64,000 bases of DNA from Methanoculleus oceani (GTDB lineage: Archaea; Halobacteriota; Methanomicrobia; Methanomicrobiales; Methanoculleaceae), in contig NZ_QFDM01000001.1 of assembly GCF_023702065.1 (NCBI RefSeq), forward strand, positions 434,001 to 498,000, given 5' to 3'. Made by a program: the position numbers and the translations under genes. Position 1 is the first letter of the stretch. Every line of letters starts with the position of its first letter. Positions 20,564-28,898 of this stretch are shown here, piece by piece. A model generated the notes under the pieces. It was given only the letters and a program-made list of their open reading frames with translations. It was not told the DNA's origin and searched no databases.

Positions 20564-21376
20564 ATGGTACAGGAAGGCTCGGTAATCCCGGCGCTCCTCC
20601 TTACCGCCGCAGTCACGGCGCTGGCGGCGGGGTTCGCGGCTTTTGCGCCCGTTGCGGAGGTCCCCGTAATCCCGCATGAGCAGATAGCCCCACAGGATCA
20701 GGCCCTGGTCCATATCGACTTCTTCACGGAGAAGAGGGACGTCCCTGTCGAGGGCGTGGATATTCTCTCCTCTATCCGGCGCTACGACCTCGCGGTCTAC
20801 GATACGCAGGCAATCCTGGAGCGCCTGCTTTCCGGGGAACCGCTGGCGCTGCATATTGCCGGGCAGCCCTGCACTGCGAACCTGCAGGAGGTGCTGCACG
20901 ACACTGGCTCCTTCACCGGCACCCTTTCCGGGGACGGGAGGGTGCATCTGACCATCAGCGGCAGCGTTCTTCGCGGCTATTTCGAGACCGGCGGCATCGC
21001 GTACTGGGTGGAGAGCACGGGGCGGTACGACACCGTATCCCCGGAGAACGTCCTCTACTACGTTTTCTCCTCCGCCGACGTAAAAGGGCTGAGCGGCTGC
21101 TATCTCACGCTGTACAACATCAGCAACGGGGATCTGGAGGATTCCGGGTACCCTGCAGGCTGGACGGAAGCCGACTTCCTGAGTGCCGGCCGCGAGGTCG
21201 TCCCGCTCGCGGATGCCGATCTCGTCGACCTCCCTAAAGTGAACGAGACCCTTCGCACCGGCTTTATCGAGGTGCCGCTCTCCGAGAACGAGACGATGTG
21301 CATCGTCAAGGGTTACCGGGGGAAGATCGCGGAGTACCACGGGGACTACTACCTGATCGACTTCATCGAGAGTTAG
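20564..21376 (+). CDS. Membrane-anchored exported protein, prodomain-like plus shared C-terminal domain
   Basis: A 270-residue protein with one N-terminal helix (about residues 8-32). The middle region begins LSSIRRYDLAVYD and has beta-strand spacing like the N-terminal regions of some archaeal metalloprotease precursors; the secreted protein at 34389 has a similar stretch. The C-terminus (VPLADADLVDLPKVNETLR, then EYHGDYYLIDFI) matches the domain in the two small membrane proteins upstream. The ATG at 20564 follows GGTGGTGAG; ATG 20552 would overlap the previous gene. No catalytic motif is visible. It closes the operon of promoter copy B. Confidence 0.7.
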   Translation: MVQEGSVIPALLLTAAVTALAAGFAAFAPVAEVPVIPHEQIAPQDQALVHIDFFTEKRDVPVEGVDILSSIRRYDLAVYDTQAILERLLSGEPLALHIAGQPCTANLQEVLHDTGSFTGTLSGDGRVHLTISGSVLRGYFETGGIAYWVESTGRYDTVSPENVLYYVFSSADVKGLSGCYLTLYNISNGDLEDSGYPAGWTEADFLSAGREVVPLADADLVDLPKVNETLRTGFIEVPLSENETMCIVKGYRGKIAEYHGDYYLIDFIES

Positions 21377-21390
21377 ATTGTGGCGATCCC

Positions 21391-21876
21391 CTAAACTCTC
21401 TTTGCTATCGTCTCGATCGCTTCGATAAGCGTCTGCTGCTGCGGCTTGATGATCGCGACCGGGCAGTCGACGATCTTTTCCACGATCGGGGCAAGGATGG
21501 GTGCGCAGATGATCCCGAGCGCTCCCTCCTTATCCGCCCGGACGGCGGCGATGATGCACTCCTCTAGGGAGTCGGCCGCGTAGCCCCGGATGTGATATTG
21601 CTTCCCGCCGATGGGGAGGTTGCGGTTGTCGATCTCGTCGAGCAGGAACCGGGCCGCGATCACCGCGATGAAGCTCTTCTCCCGGGGCTCGAGGACGTTG
21701 ACTATCCGCCGGACGGTCGAGAGGCGTGGGTCCGCCCTGCCCGACGTCAGTTTGTAGAGGGTAGCGGGTGGGATCCCCGCCCGCTCCGCGAGTTCCCGGA
21801 TGCTCATATCCTGCCGGGCGAGTTCCTCCTGGAGCGCATCGGCAAACTCGGCTTCAAAGATCTTTCGTGAGAGCAT
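21391..21876 (-). CDS. XRE-type HTH regulator with C-terminal sensing domain
   Basis: A 161-residue regulator. The N-terminal helix-turn-helix (MSIRELAERAGIPPATLYKLTSG, within about residues 10-60) is Cro/CI-like. The C-terminal half carries ADSLEECIIAAVRADKEGALGIICAPILAP, a segment found in archaeal regulators thought to sense metabolites. The start at 21876 (MLSRKIF) fits the domain boundary; an upstream ATG at 21918 would run through an inverted repeat. It is divergent from the DUF39 sulfurtransferase gene, so control of sulfur assimilation is a reasonable inference. Confidence 0.85.
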   Translation of the reverse strand: MLSRKIFEAEFADALQEELARQDMSIRELAERAGIPPATLYKLTSGRADPRLSTVRRIVNVLEPREKSFIAVIAARFLLDEIDNRNLPIGGKQYHIRGYAADSLEECIIAAVRADKEGALGIICAPILAPIVEKIVDCPVAIIKPQQQTLIEAIETIAKRV

Positions 21877-21900
21877 CGATCTACTATGGTCTGGTGTGTG

Positions 21901-21914
21901 GGAAAACATTTTCC
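21901..21914. promoter_or_regulatory. Inverted repeat GGAAAACATTTTCC
   Basis: A near-perfect mirror repeat (GGAAAA, two central bases, TTTTCC) lies 25 bases upstream of the HTH gene start, in the gap shared with the divergent DUF39 gene. Its position and symmetry fit a dimer-binding site, probably for the adjacent regulator. Confidence 0.5.
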
Positions 21915-22082
21915 TCATACGGTCAAAATCTCCGCCCGGGAGGCGAACCCCTCTCCCCCGGGAGATCCGGGCCCCACGGGGCGGAGGGTTTAAGGACGTG
22001 GAAACCTACCAGATCGCCGGTTCTGGGGATCCGCCCGGCGGGCGGACGGTTCCCGGCAAAGGCGGAGGAGATCGGGAGTATC

Positions 22083-23324
22083 ATGAAGACGATGGCAGAG
22101 ATCGATGAGAAGATCCGGAACGGTTCGGCGGTCGTCTACACCGCCGCGGAGTTCAAACGCCTCATCCGCGAGGGTGCAGAGATCACGGCCGCGGACGTGG
22201 ACGTGGTCACCACCGGGACGTGCGGGGTGATGTCCGGGACCGCGGCGATCCTCTCGGTCCCGGTGGCGACGCCGGGGACGTTCGAGCGGGCGGAGCGGGC
22301 CTGGCTGAACGGCGTCCCCTGCATGCCCGGTCCCTGCCCGAACGAGCGCCTCGGGCTCCTCGACCTGATCGTCTCCGGGACCGCCCACGCCAGCGCCGGC
22401 TACGGGGGCGGCCACCTCTTCCGCGAGATCGTCGAGGGCCGCGAGATCGAGGTGGTGGTGGAGGCCGCCGACCGGTCGATCGAAGCACGGGTGACCCTCG
22501 ACGACTTTGGCTACGCCCGGCTCTTCACCACCCGGAGCGCTTACAAGAACTATACCGCCTACGTAAACACCCTGCCGACCCGGGTGAAGACGATCTTCTC
22601 CATCGAGGGTCTTCAGGGGCCCTGCCGGGAGGTCTCGGTCAGCGGATGCGGCGAGATCAATCCCCTCCAGAACGACCCCGCCCGGCTCGCGATCCGGGAC
22701 GGGACGCCCATCCTCCTGAACGGCTCGGTCGGGATCGTGACCGGGGAGGGAACCCGGAGCACCCCCGGGCGCCCCAACCTCACGGTCATCGCCGACATGG
22801 CCGGGATGCAGCCCCGCTACATGGGCGGGTTTACGACCTCCGCCGGGCCCGAGTGCATCACGAGCCTCGGCGTCGCGATCCCGGTCCTCGACGACCGGCA
22901 GGTCGCGGCCCTCCGCGTTCTCGATGAGCATATCCCCCTCCCGGTGGCCGATATCAACACCCGCGCCGTCCTCGGGGAAGGGACTTACGCCGACGTCTGG
23001 CAGCAGCCCGACCGGGAGGTGACCTACTACCCCGAGTGGTGCGAGGAGTGCTCGGCCTGCGTTGCGGCCGCGGTCTGCCCCACCGGTGCGTTCTCCCGCG
23101 AGACCGGGATCGACCGCGACCGCTGCCTCGCCTGCACCGCCTGCCTTGCCGCCTGCCCGAACAACGCCCTCGAAGCGGGGGAGGGCGCGATCCGGGTCCG
23201 GGGGCGGAAGGTCCCGATCACCCTCCGCCAGTCGGGCCGGACGCTCGCCGAAGACCTCTGCCGGGACTTAAAAGAGCGGCTCCTCGATGCCCGGTTCACT
23301 TTCACCGGGGGCGGGGGGCGGTGA
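22083..23324 (+). CDS. L-aspartate semialdehyde sulfurtransferase (DUF39) fused to a 2[4Fe-4S] ferredoxin
   Basis: A 413-residue protein. Residues 1 to about 325 are the DUF39/COG1900 domain (TTGTCGVMSGTAAILSVP, PCMPGPCPNERLG, FSIEGLQGPC, MAGMQPRYMGG). In Methanosarcina (MA1821) this domain adds sulfide to aspartate semialdehyde on the route to homocysteine. Residues from about 325 on hold two [4Fe-4S] motifs (CEECSACVAAAVCP and CLACTACLAACP). In Methanosarcina the iron-sulfur partner (MA1822) is a separate protein; here the two are fused. The ATG at 22083 follows GGGAG. The enzyme should supply methionine sulfur directly from sulfide. Confidence 0.92.
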   Translation: MKTMAEIDEKIRNGSAVVYTAAEFKRLIREGAEITAADVDVVTTGTCGVMSGTAAILSVPVATPGTFERAERAWLNGVPCMPGPCPNERLGLLDLIVSGTAHASAGYGGGHLFREIVEGREIEVVVEAADRSIEARVTLDDFGYARLFTTRSAYKNYTAYVNTLPTRVKTIFSIEGLQGPCREVSVSGCGEINPLQNDPARLAIRDGTPILLNGSVGIVTGEGTRSTPGRPNLTVIADMAGMQPRYMGGFTTSAGPECITSLGVAIPVLDDRQVAALRVLDEHIPLPVADINTRAVLGEGTYADVWQQPDREVTYYPEWCEECSACVAAAVCPTGAFSRETGIDRDRCLACTACLAACPNNALEAGEGAIRVRGRKVPITLRQSGRTLAEDLCRDLKERLLDARFTFTGGGGR

Positions 23325-23330
23325 GGGCGA

Positions 23331-23338
23331 AGTTTATC
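23331..23338 (+). promoter_or_regulatory. TATA-like element before cruF
   Basis: AGTTTATC stands in a GC-rich stretch about 27 bases before the cruF ATG, with no ribosome binding site between. The spacing predicts a leaderless transcript, separate from the DUF39 gene just upstream. Confidence 0.45.
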
Positions 23339-23361
23339 CCCGCCGCCGCCCTCCCCCGCCC

Positions 23362-24096
23362 ATGCGCATCATCCGGGCGGCGCTCCTCCTCACCGCCCTC
23401 GCCCTCTTCCTCGCCGCCTATCTGGTGGTCCGGTTCGACGACCCGGCGATCCCGACCGCCGTTCCGGTGGTCTTCCTGGTCGGGCTCGCCCTCCCCTCCT
23501 ACGTCGCCCTCGTGCGCTGGCTCGGGCCCCTGCGGGGCATCGCCCTCCTCCTCCTCCTGAGCCTCCTCCCGCTCGCCGTCGAGGCATACGCCGTCTCGAC
23601 CGGCGTCCCGTATGGCAGCTTCACCTACGCGGCCGACCTCGGCTACCGCGTCTTCGGCCTCGTCCCCTGGACGGTCGCCTTCGCCTACCTCCCGATGCTG
23701 CTCGGGGCGGTGACCCTCGCCGCGGCCGCTGCCGGGACCGCCTGGAGCCGCCTGGTCCCGGCCGGAACCTTCGTCCTCCTCCTCGTCGACCTGGTCATCG
23801 ACCCGGCGGTCGTCCACGCCGGCCTCTGGGTCTGGCTCGACGGAGGCGCTTATTACGGCGTCCCGGCCTCGAACTTCGTGGGCTGGGTCCTGACCGGAGC
23901 GGTCTACGTTGCACTCTTCCGGCTCATCTCGTCCGGCCGGCCGATCCCCGGGATGGTCGCGGCGAGCCTTCTTTTGATACTCGCGTTCTGGACCGGCTAT
24001 CTTACCCGGGACGGCCTTGCGATACCGGCGCTCCTCGGGACCGCGCTCGCCCTTGCAACCCTTCCGGTCGTTTTCGGCGACGATCCCTCGCGGTGA
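23362..24096 (+). CDS. cruF: CruF-like carotenoid hydratase (DUF422)
   Basis: A 244-residue membrane protein with about seven helices. The family motifs EAYAVSTGVPYGSFTYA, PWTVAFAYLPMLLG, LVDLVIDPAVVHAG and YYGVPASNFVGW are present. CruF adds water to the ends of C50 carotenoids such as bisanhydrobacterioruberin in haloarchaea. The ATG at 23362 gives the usual short N-terminus before the first helix. Together with crtI, crtB and the UbiA gene that follow, it suggests a bacterioruberin-like pigment; the product made here is inferred. Confidence 0.85.
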   Translation: MRIIRAALLLTALALFLAAYLVVRFDDPAIPTAVPVVFLVGLALPSYVALVRWLGPLRGIALLLLLSLLPLAVEAYAVSTGVPYGSFTYAADLGYRVFGLVPWTVAFAYLPMLLGAVTLAAAAAGTAWSRLVPAGTFVLLLVDLVIDPAVVHAGLWVWLDGGAYYGVPASNFVGWVLTGAVYVALFRLISSGRPIPGMVAASLLLILAFWTGYLTRDGLAIPALLGTALALATLPVVFGDDPSR

Positions 24097-24133
24097 GCAC
24101 CGCATCGCCGGCGGTCTCCCATGACGATCCTGA

Positions 24134-24146
24134 CGCCAAAATATAT
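24134..24146 (+). promoter_or_regulatory. Promoter of the crtI-crtB-ubiA run
   Basis: The AT-rich run AAAATATATAT is the strongest TATA element in this part of the window. It lies about 55 bases before the crtI start, in the only gap of the carotenoid cluster. Confidence 0.65.
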
Positions 24147-24194
24147 ATGCCACCTGTGACTTCCTACACCCGTTTTCCGTTCCGGAAGGGGGGA

Positions 24195-25673
24195 ATGATG
24201 CGGGCTGTAATCGTTGGAGCCGGGTTCGGGGGCCTCTCCGTCGCCGCCCTTCTTGCGAAGGGCGGTTTCGACGTCACGGTGATCGAGAAGAACGAGCAGC
24301 CCGGGGGCCGGGCGAGCGTCCACCGCGATAACGGGTTTACGTTCGATATGGGGCCGTCCTGGTACCTGATGCCCGATGTCTACGACCGTTTCTTCGCGGA
24401 GTTCGGGAAAAGCCCGAAAGACTACTTCCCGCTCGTGAGACTCGACCCCTCGTACCGGGTCTTCTTCGCCGACGAACGAGTCGCGGACGTTTCGGCCGAC
24501 CTCGAGAAGAACCTCGCTCTCTTCGAGTCGTTCGAACCCGGTGGGGCCGAAAAACTCCGGGGCTACCTCGCCGAATCGGAGGAGACGTATGGGATCACCA
24601 TGAGCGACCTCCTCTACCGGGACTACCGGAGCATCTTCGACTTCTTCGACCGGCGGCTCCTTTCCCGGGGGAGGAAACTCCATCCCTTCGAGAACCTGGA
24701 GTCCTTCGTCAAGAAGCGCTTCGAAAGCGACGAGGCCCGGAAGATCGTGCAGTACTCCATCGGCTTCCTCGGCGGCTCGCCGAGAAACACCCCCTCGTTC
24801 TACCACATCATGACGCACATCGACCTGAATATGGGCGTGTGGTACCCGGAGGGGGGCATGCGGGCGGTGGTCGATGCCCTGGTCTCGCTCGGCCGGGAGT
24901 TCGGGGTCGAGTACCGCTACAACGAACCGGCGACCGCCATCGACGTCGAGGACGGAATCGCCCGCCGGGTCGTCACCCCGCTCGGGGCGCACGAGACCGA
25001 TATCGTCGTCGTCAACGCGGACTATCCGTTTACGGAACTCTCCCTCCTCTCCGAAGGCTCACGGTCGTACTCCGCCTCCTACTGGGCAAAAAAGGTCCTC
25101 GCCCCGTCCACGTTCGTCGCCTATCTCGGTGTCGATCGGGTGATCGAGGGGCTCGCCCACCACAACATCTTCCTCGAGCCCGACTGGGAGGAGGGGTTTG
25201 AGACAATCTTCGATCCCAAAAAAGCTGCCTGGCCGTCGAGTCCTTCGTTCTACGTCAACGTCCCCTCGAGGACGGATACGACCGCCGCCCCGAAGGGCAC
25301 CGATACCCTCTTCGTCCTCGCACCCCTCGCCCCCGATCTTGAGGACACCCCGGAACTCCGCGAGCGGTTCTACGACCACCTCATGAACCGCATGGAGGAG
25401 ATCCTCGGCGAGAATATTCGGGGTTCGGTCGTGACCCGACGGATATTCGCGCTCTCGGACTTCTCGGACCGCTACAACGCCTACCGGGGCACGGCGCTCG
25501 GGCTCTCCCACACCCTCCGGCAGACGGCGCTCTGGCGGCCGGCGCACCGGAGCAAGCGTGTCAGGAACCTCTACTACACCGGCCAGTACACCCACCCGGG
25601 GATCGGGGTGCCGATGACCCTGATATCGTCCCAGATCGTCGCCCGCGAGTTGACCGGCCGCTACCACCGTTGA
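24195..25673 (+). CDS. crtI: Phytoene desaturase-family oxidoreductase (CrtI)
   Basis: A 492-residue FAD enzyme. The dinucleotide motif VIVGAGFGGLSVAALLAKGG and EKNEQPGGRAS open the protein, and YTGQYTHPGIGVPMTLISSQI is the C-terminal CrtI signature. It should introduce double bonds into phytoene to make lycopene, and it may also act on later C50 steps because no second desaturase is present. Two adjacent ATG codons (24195, 24198) follow GGAAGGGGGG. The stop overlaps a TTG at the crtB boundary. Confidence 0.92.
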   Translation: MMRAVIVGAGFGGLSVAALLAKGGFDVTVIEKNEQPGGRASVHRDNGFTFDMGPSWYLMPDVYDRFFAEFGKSPKDYFPLVRLDPSYRVFFADERVADVSADLEKNLALFESFEPGGAEKLRGYLAESEETYGITMSDLLYRDYRSIFDFFDRRLLSRGRKLHPFENLESFVKKRFESDEARKIVQYSIGFLGGSPRNTPSFYHIMTHIDLNMGVWYPEGGMRAVVDALVSLGREFGVEYRYNEPATAIDVEDGIARRVVTPLGAHETDIVVVNADYPFTELSLLSEGSRSYSASYWAKKVLAPSTFVAYLGVDRVIEGLAHHNIFLEPDWEEGFETIFDPKKAAWPSSPSFYVNVPSRTDTTAAPKGTDTLFVLAPLAPDLEDTPELRERFYDHLMNRMEEILGENIRGSVVTRRIFALSDFSDRYNAYRGTALGLSHTLRQTALWRPAHRSKRVRNLYYTGQYTHPGIGVPMTLISSQIVARELTGRYHR

Positions 25674-25681
25674 GGTGCCCC

Positions 25682-26506
25682 GTGATCGACAGGACCATCT
25701 ACGACATCTTCAGGCGGGGGAGCAGGACCTACTTCTACTCGACCCTCTTCTTCCCGCCGGCGGTGCGGGAGGATGTCTTTTCCCTCTACAGTTTCGTCCG
25801 CACGGCCGACGATTACGTGGACGCTGTGCCGCAGGAGGTCGAGGAGTTCTACGCCTTCATCGACCGCTACGCCGCGGCCGCGGCCGGGGAGACGACGGGG
25901 GACGTGGTGATCGATTTATTCGTCGAACTTGCGGGGCGCAAAGGCCTCGACCCGGCATGGACGGCGGCGTTTCTCAACTCCATGGAGAAGGACATCACGG
26001 TCGGCTCCTACCGGGCGATCCGGGATCTCGAGGGCTACCTCTACGGATCGTCCGAGGTGATCGGGCTGATGATGGCCCGGATCCTCGATCTCCCGCCGGA
26101 ATCGCACGCTGCGGCGCAGAACCTCGGCCGGGCGATGCAGTACGTCAACTTCATCCGCGACATCGCAGAGGACCTCGCTCTCGGCCGGACCTATTTCCCC
26201 CAAGACGAGATGGACCGGTTCGGGCTCGACGACCTCTCGGCGACGACCGCTTCCCGTGACCCCCGGGCGTTTGCGGCGTTTGTCCGGTTCCAGCTCCGGC
26301 GCTACCGGGTGTGGCAGGAAGAGGCGGAAGCAGGGTTCGGGCACATTCCCCGGCGTTACCGGATCCCGATCCGGACGGCGTCGGACATGTACCGCTGGAC
26401 GGCCCGGGCGATAGAGCGGGACCCGGCCGTCGTCCACCGGCGGAAGGTGAAGCCGTCGGTGATCCGGATCGTCTCAGGCGCCGCCTCGAACACCCTGAAG
26501 GCATGA
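25682..26506 (+). CDS. crtB: Phytoene/squalene synthase family protein (CrtB)
   Basis: A 274-residue prenyl-condensing enzyme. Its two aspartate-rich motifs are FVRTADDYVD and YVNFIRDIAEDLALGRTYFP. It joins two geranylgeranyl diphosphates to phytoene, in line with the neighbouring desaturase. The GTG at 25682 is chosen because GAGGTG precedes it; a TTG at 25670 would overlap the crtI stop. It ends in an ATGA overlap with the UbiA gene. Confidence 0.92.
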   Translation: MIDRTIYDIFRRGSRTYFYSTLFFPPAVREDVFSLYSFVRTADDYVDAVPQEVEEFYAFIDRYAAAAAGETTGDVVIDLFVELAGRKGLDPAWTAAFLNSMEKDITVGSYRAIRDLEGYLYGSSEVIGLMMARILDLPPESHAAAQNLGRAMQYVNFIRDIAEDLALGRTYFPQDEMDRFGLDDLSATTASRDPRAFAAFVRFQLRRYRVWQEEAEAGFGHIPRRYRIPIRTASDMYRWTARAIERDPAVVHRRKVKPSVIRIVSGAASNTLKA

Positions 26507-27366
26507 CGTCCATGACGCCGCGGCTCCTCTCGCTCGCCTGGCGGGTCTCGCGGTTCCGGTTCTGGATCTACACCGGCGGGACCTACGTGGTGGGCTACGC
26601 CCTCGGGATGGACTCCTGGACGGCGTTCTTCAATCCCGCGTACATCCTCTTCCTGCTCTACTTCTTCCTTCCGGCAAACCTCCTCATCTACGGGGTGAAC
26701 GACTGGTGGGACCAGGAGACCGACCGGTTCAACCCTAAAAAAGACGTGAAGGAGTACCGCATCAGCGAGGCGGACGGCCGGGACCTGCTCCTCCTCCTCG
26801 GCCTTGCGGGCGCCGTCAGCCTCGCGCTCCTCGCTGCGCTCGATACTGTCGGAAAGGCGCTTCTCCTCTCGTTCCTCTTCCTCTCCTACTTTTACAGCGC
26901 CCCGCCGCTCCGGTTCAAGGAGGTCCCGGTCCTCGACTTCTCCTCGAACATGCTCTACGTCGTCCCGGGGATCCTGGGCTACTACATCGCGAGCGGCACC
27001 CTCCCGCCGCTGGCCCTGGTCATCGCCGGCTACCTTCATGTCGCCGCGATGCACCTCTTCTCCGCTATCCCCGACATCAGCTTCGATGCGGCCGCGGGGA
27101 TGACGACGACGGCCGTCCTTCTCCAGGAACGGCGTTCGCTCCTCCTCTGCCTCGTGTTCTGGTCGGGGCTTGCCGTCCTCGTCATCCGGCTTGCCGACTT
27201 CAACCCGGTGAGCCTGCTCGTCCTGGTCTACCCGGCCGTCCCCCTCGCCCTCCTCCTGCGGGAGAGCCTCTCCATCGACCGGGTCTACTGGTACCTCCCG
27301 TACGTCAACACCGGCCTCGGTGGGCTGGTCTTTCTTCTCGCAACCCTCCGGACGGTGGCGTGGTAG
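26503..27366 (+). CDS. UbiA-family prenyltransferase, lycopene elongase-like
   Basis: A 287-residue membrane enzyme with about eight helices. The prenyl-diphosphate site NDWWDQETDRFNPKKD is near residue 65 and the second acidic motif SAIPDISFDAAAGM near 185. Family members next to crtB/crtI/cruF in haloarchaea (LyeJ) add C5 units to lycopene, giving C50 carotenoids. Start ATG 26503 overlaps the crtB stop; ATG 26512 is a possible alternative. The substrate is inferred from context. Confidence 0.88.
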   Translation: MTSMTPRLLSLAWRVSRFRFWIYTGGTYVVGYALGMDSWTAFFNPAYILFLLYFFLPANLLIYGVNDWWDQETDRFNPKKDVKEYRISEADGRDLLLLLGLAGAVSLALLAALDTVGKALLLSFLFLSYFYSAPPLRFKEVPVLDFSSNMLYVVPGILGYYIASGTLPPLALVIAGYLHVAAMHLFSAIPDISFDAAAGMTTTAVLLQERRSLLLCLVFWSGLAVLVIRLADFNPVSLLVLVYPAVPLALLLRESLSIDRVYWYLPYVNTGLGGLVFLLATLRTVAW

Positions 27367-27416
27367 TGCGGGAGCCGTGATGGCCTACCTCCGGTCGGGT
27401 GCCTGTCCTGAGGCTC

Positions 27417-27471
27417 GATGCGGAGACACGCGTCACAGAAAAGGTATATGTCAGAACGTTGACTTCTCACC
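27417..27471 (+). promoter_or_regulatory. Shared envelope promoter module, copy C
   Basis: GATGCGGAGACACGCGTCA leads into ACAGAAAAGGTATATG and then GAACGTTGACTTCTCACC. It is the most diverged copy in the TATA segment (GGTATATG instead of CGTTTATAG), but the flanks on both sides still match copies A and B. It lies about 97 bases before the ATG at 27545. Confidence 0.7.
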
Positions 27472-27544
27472 CATAGATACCGGTATCGGGGCAGGCACGG
27501 TCCATCCCCGGGTCCGACGCCCGGCAGCACGTCGCGAGGTCCGT

Positions 27545-28264
27545 ATGAAGGTTGATTATGTTCTCAAGGCGATCGCTGCCGTTCTTGCCGTGGTTGTCTT
27601 CCTGTTCCTCTTTGCTCCTGCGTTCTCCGAGACCGTTCTGCCGGGCAACTTCTATGTGATCGAGATCACCGGTCTATCCGGTCTTACCGTGAACGGCACC
27701 GCCACGGTCATGGTCCCGCTCCCTGCAAACGCAGAGGGTGAACCGGTGATCCCGGAGGGGGTGTTCTCCGGCGATGGGGTTACCGGGTGGCAGGCGGCGG
27801 TCCGGGAGACACCCTACGGGAAGATGCTCGCGTTCACGACGACGGGAGAGTATGCGCCCGATATCTCTGTATCGTTTGAGGTGCTGCAGACGGAAGACGA
27901 GCTGCAGCGGTTGCCCCTGCACCAGCGGCCTACCAACCTGACTGCATGGGAGATGAAGAGGGAGCCGCGGCTGCTCGTGCCCGTGCTTGCGACACCCAAT
28001 AACATGAGCGTCGCTGAGTTTAGCCGGGTTTCGAGCGGGACCTACACCTCGGTTGTATTCCTCGATGGCTTCGTCCCGTCGCCGGAGGATGCAGCGGTGG
28101 TCACGTTCAGCCTCGACTACCGGGGAGTGGGGGGCACGAAACGTTTGATAAGAGAGAATACCTGGACGACAATGGTGAATACGGACGTTATGAGCACTGA
28201 GTCCGGCTTCGTCCCGGTTCCGGCTGATTACCGGGTTATCGCAGGAGGTATCGGGTTCCTATGA
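27545..28264 (+). CDS. Exported or membrane-anchored protein, unknown
   Basis: A 239-residue protein with an N-terminal hydrophobic segment (about residues 6-27) and a beta-rich exterior region (TVNGTATVMVPLPANAEG, VVTFSLDYRGVGG). The ATG at 27545 follows GAGGT. It is the first gene behind promoter copy C. It has no recognised domain, no lipobox and no sorting tail. Its stop overlaps the start of a 45-codon ORF (ATGA), so the two are probably co-translated. Confidence 0.7.
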   Translation: MKVDYVLKAIAAVLAVVVFLFLFAPAFSETVLPGNFYVIEITGLSGLTVNGTATVMVPLPANAEGEPVIPEGVFSGDGVTGWQAAVRETPYGKMLAFTTTGEYAPDISVSFEVLQTEDELQRLPLHQRPTNLTAWEMKREPRLLVPVLATPNNMSVAEFSRVSSGTYTSVVFLDGFVPSPEDAAVVTFSLDYRGVGGTKRLIRENTWTTMVNTDVMSTESGFVPVPADYRVIAGGIGFL

Positions 28265-28398
28265 GGATCAGGGCTGTACGTCTCTACGGGATTACGGTGA
28301 CGGCTCTTGCCGCTGTTGGGGGGATTCTTGACGACCTGTTACGGAAACCCGTTGCCGTGATCGTGTGCGGAGGAGAGAAGGCCTATGATGCAGGGTAA
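28261..28398 (+). CDS. Small coupled ORF, 45 residues
   Basis: Starts MRIRAVRLYGITVTALAAVGG and ends GGEKAYDAG. The ATG overlaps the stop of the upstream gene (ATGA) and AGGAGG lies about 13 bases before it. A moderately hydrophobic stretch covers residues 8-25. It could encode a small peptide or be the broken front of a longer gene. Its position between two exported-protein genes of one run is the main support. Confidence 0.4.
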   Translation: MRIRAVRLYGITVTALAAVGGILDDLLRKPVAVIVCGGEKAYDAG

Positions 28399-28422
28399 GC
28401 GCGGTCTGCGGAGGATGCTCCG

Positions 28423-28863
28423 ATGAAGAGGAGATCGTTAACATGGCTCTTCCTCTCTCTTTCGGCGGCGCTGCTCGCGGCCCTGCTCCTCCTCCACGCA
28501 CCGGGCGCTGGCGCCGTGCAGGACCCGGTAGAGATGCCCGGCACGGCAAAAGAGCCCGGGCGGGCGGGGAACCTGACCGTCATCCTGGTGGCCGGGGATT
28601 CGAGACTCCCGCAGGCCGTCCCGATCCCCTCGTCCTGGAGGGATATCGAACCGGAGAGATGCGAGCCGACCGAAGAGGATTGGGCTTTCGTCAGAGATGC
28701 CGCAACGGATCTATCGGAAGAAGAGAAGACCCGGTTTGTTACGGAGATCAGAAAGATATTCGCCGGGGAATCGGCACTTCCCCGGGAGGAGCAGGATGTT
28801 CTGAAGAGGAGACTCGGGTACTACCTGGTTGAGGCAACCGGGGGAGCCGGGACGGCCCCATAA
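28423..28863 (+). CDS. Secreted protein, unknown
   Basis: A 146-residue protein. It has a clear signal peptide (MKRRSLTWLFLSL, hydrophobic to about residue 30, ending APGAGA), then a low-complexity linker and a charged helical C-terminal part (EEEKTRFVTEIRKIFAG). The ATG follows GGAGGATGC. It is the last gene of the copy C run and convergent with the AEC transporter. No domain was recognised. Confidence 0.7.
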   Translation: MKRRSLTWLFLSLSAALLAALLLLHAPGAGAVQDPVEMPGTAKEPGRAGNLTVILVAGDSRLPQAVPIPSSWRDIEPERCEPTEEDWAFVRDAATDLSEEEKTRFVTEIRKIFAGESALPREEQDVLKRRLGYYLVEATGGAGTAP

Positions 28864-28898
28864 CTGCAGTCGGTGTTCGGGTCGCTCTCGCTCCCGTC

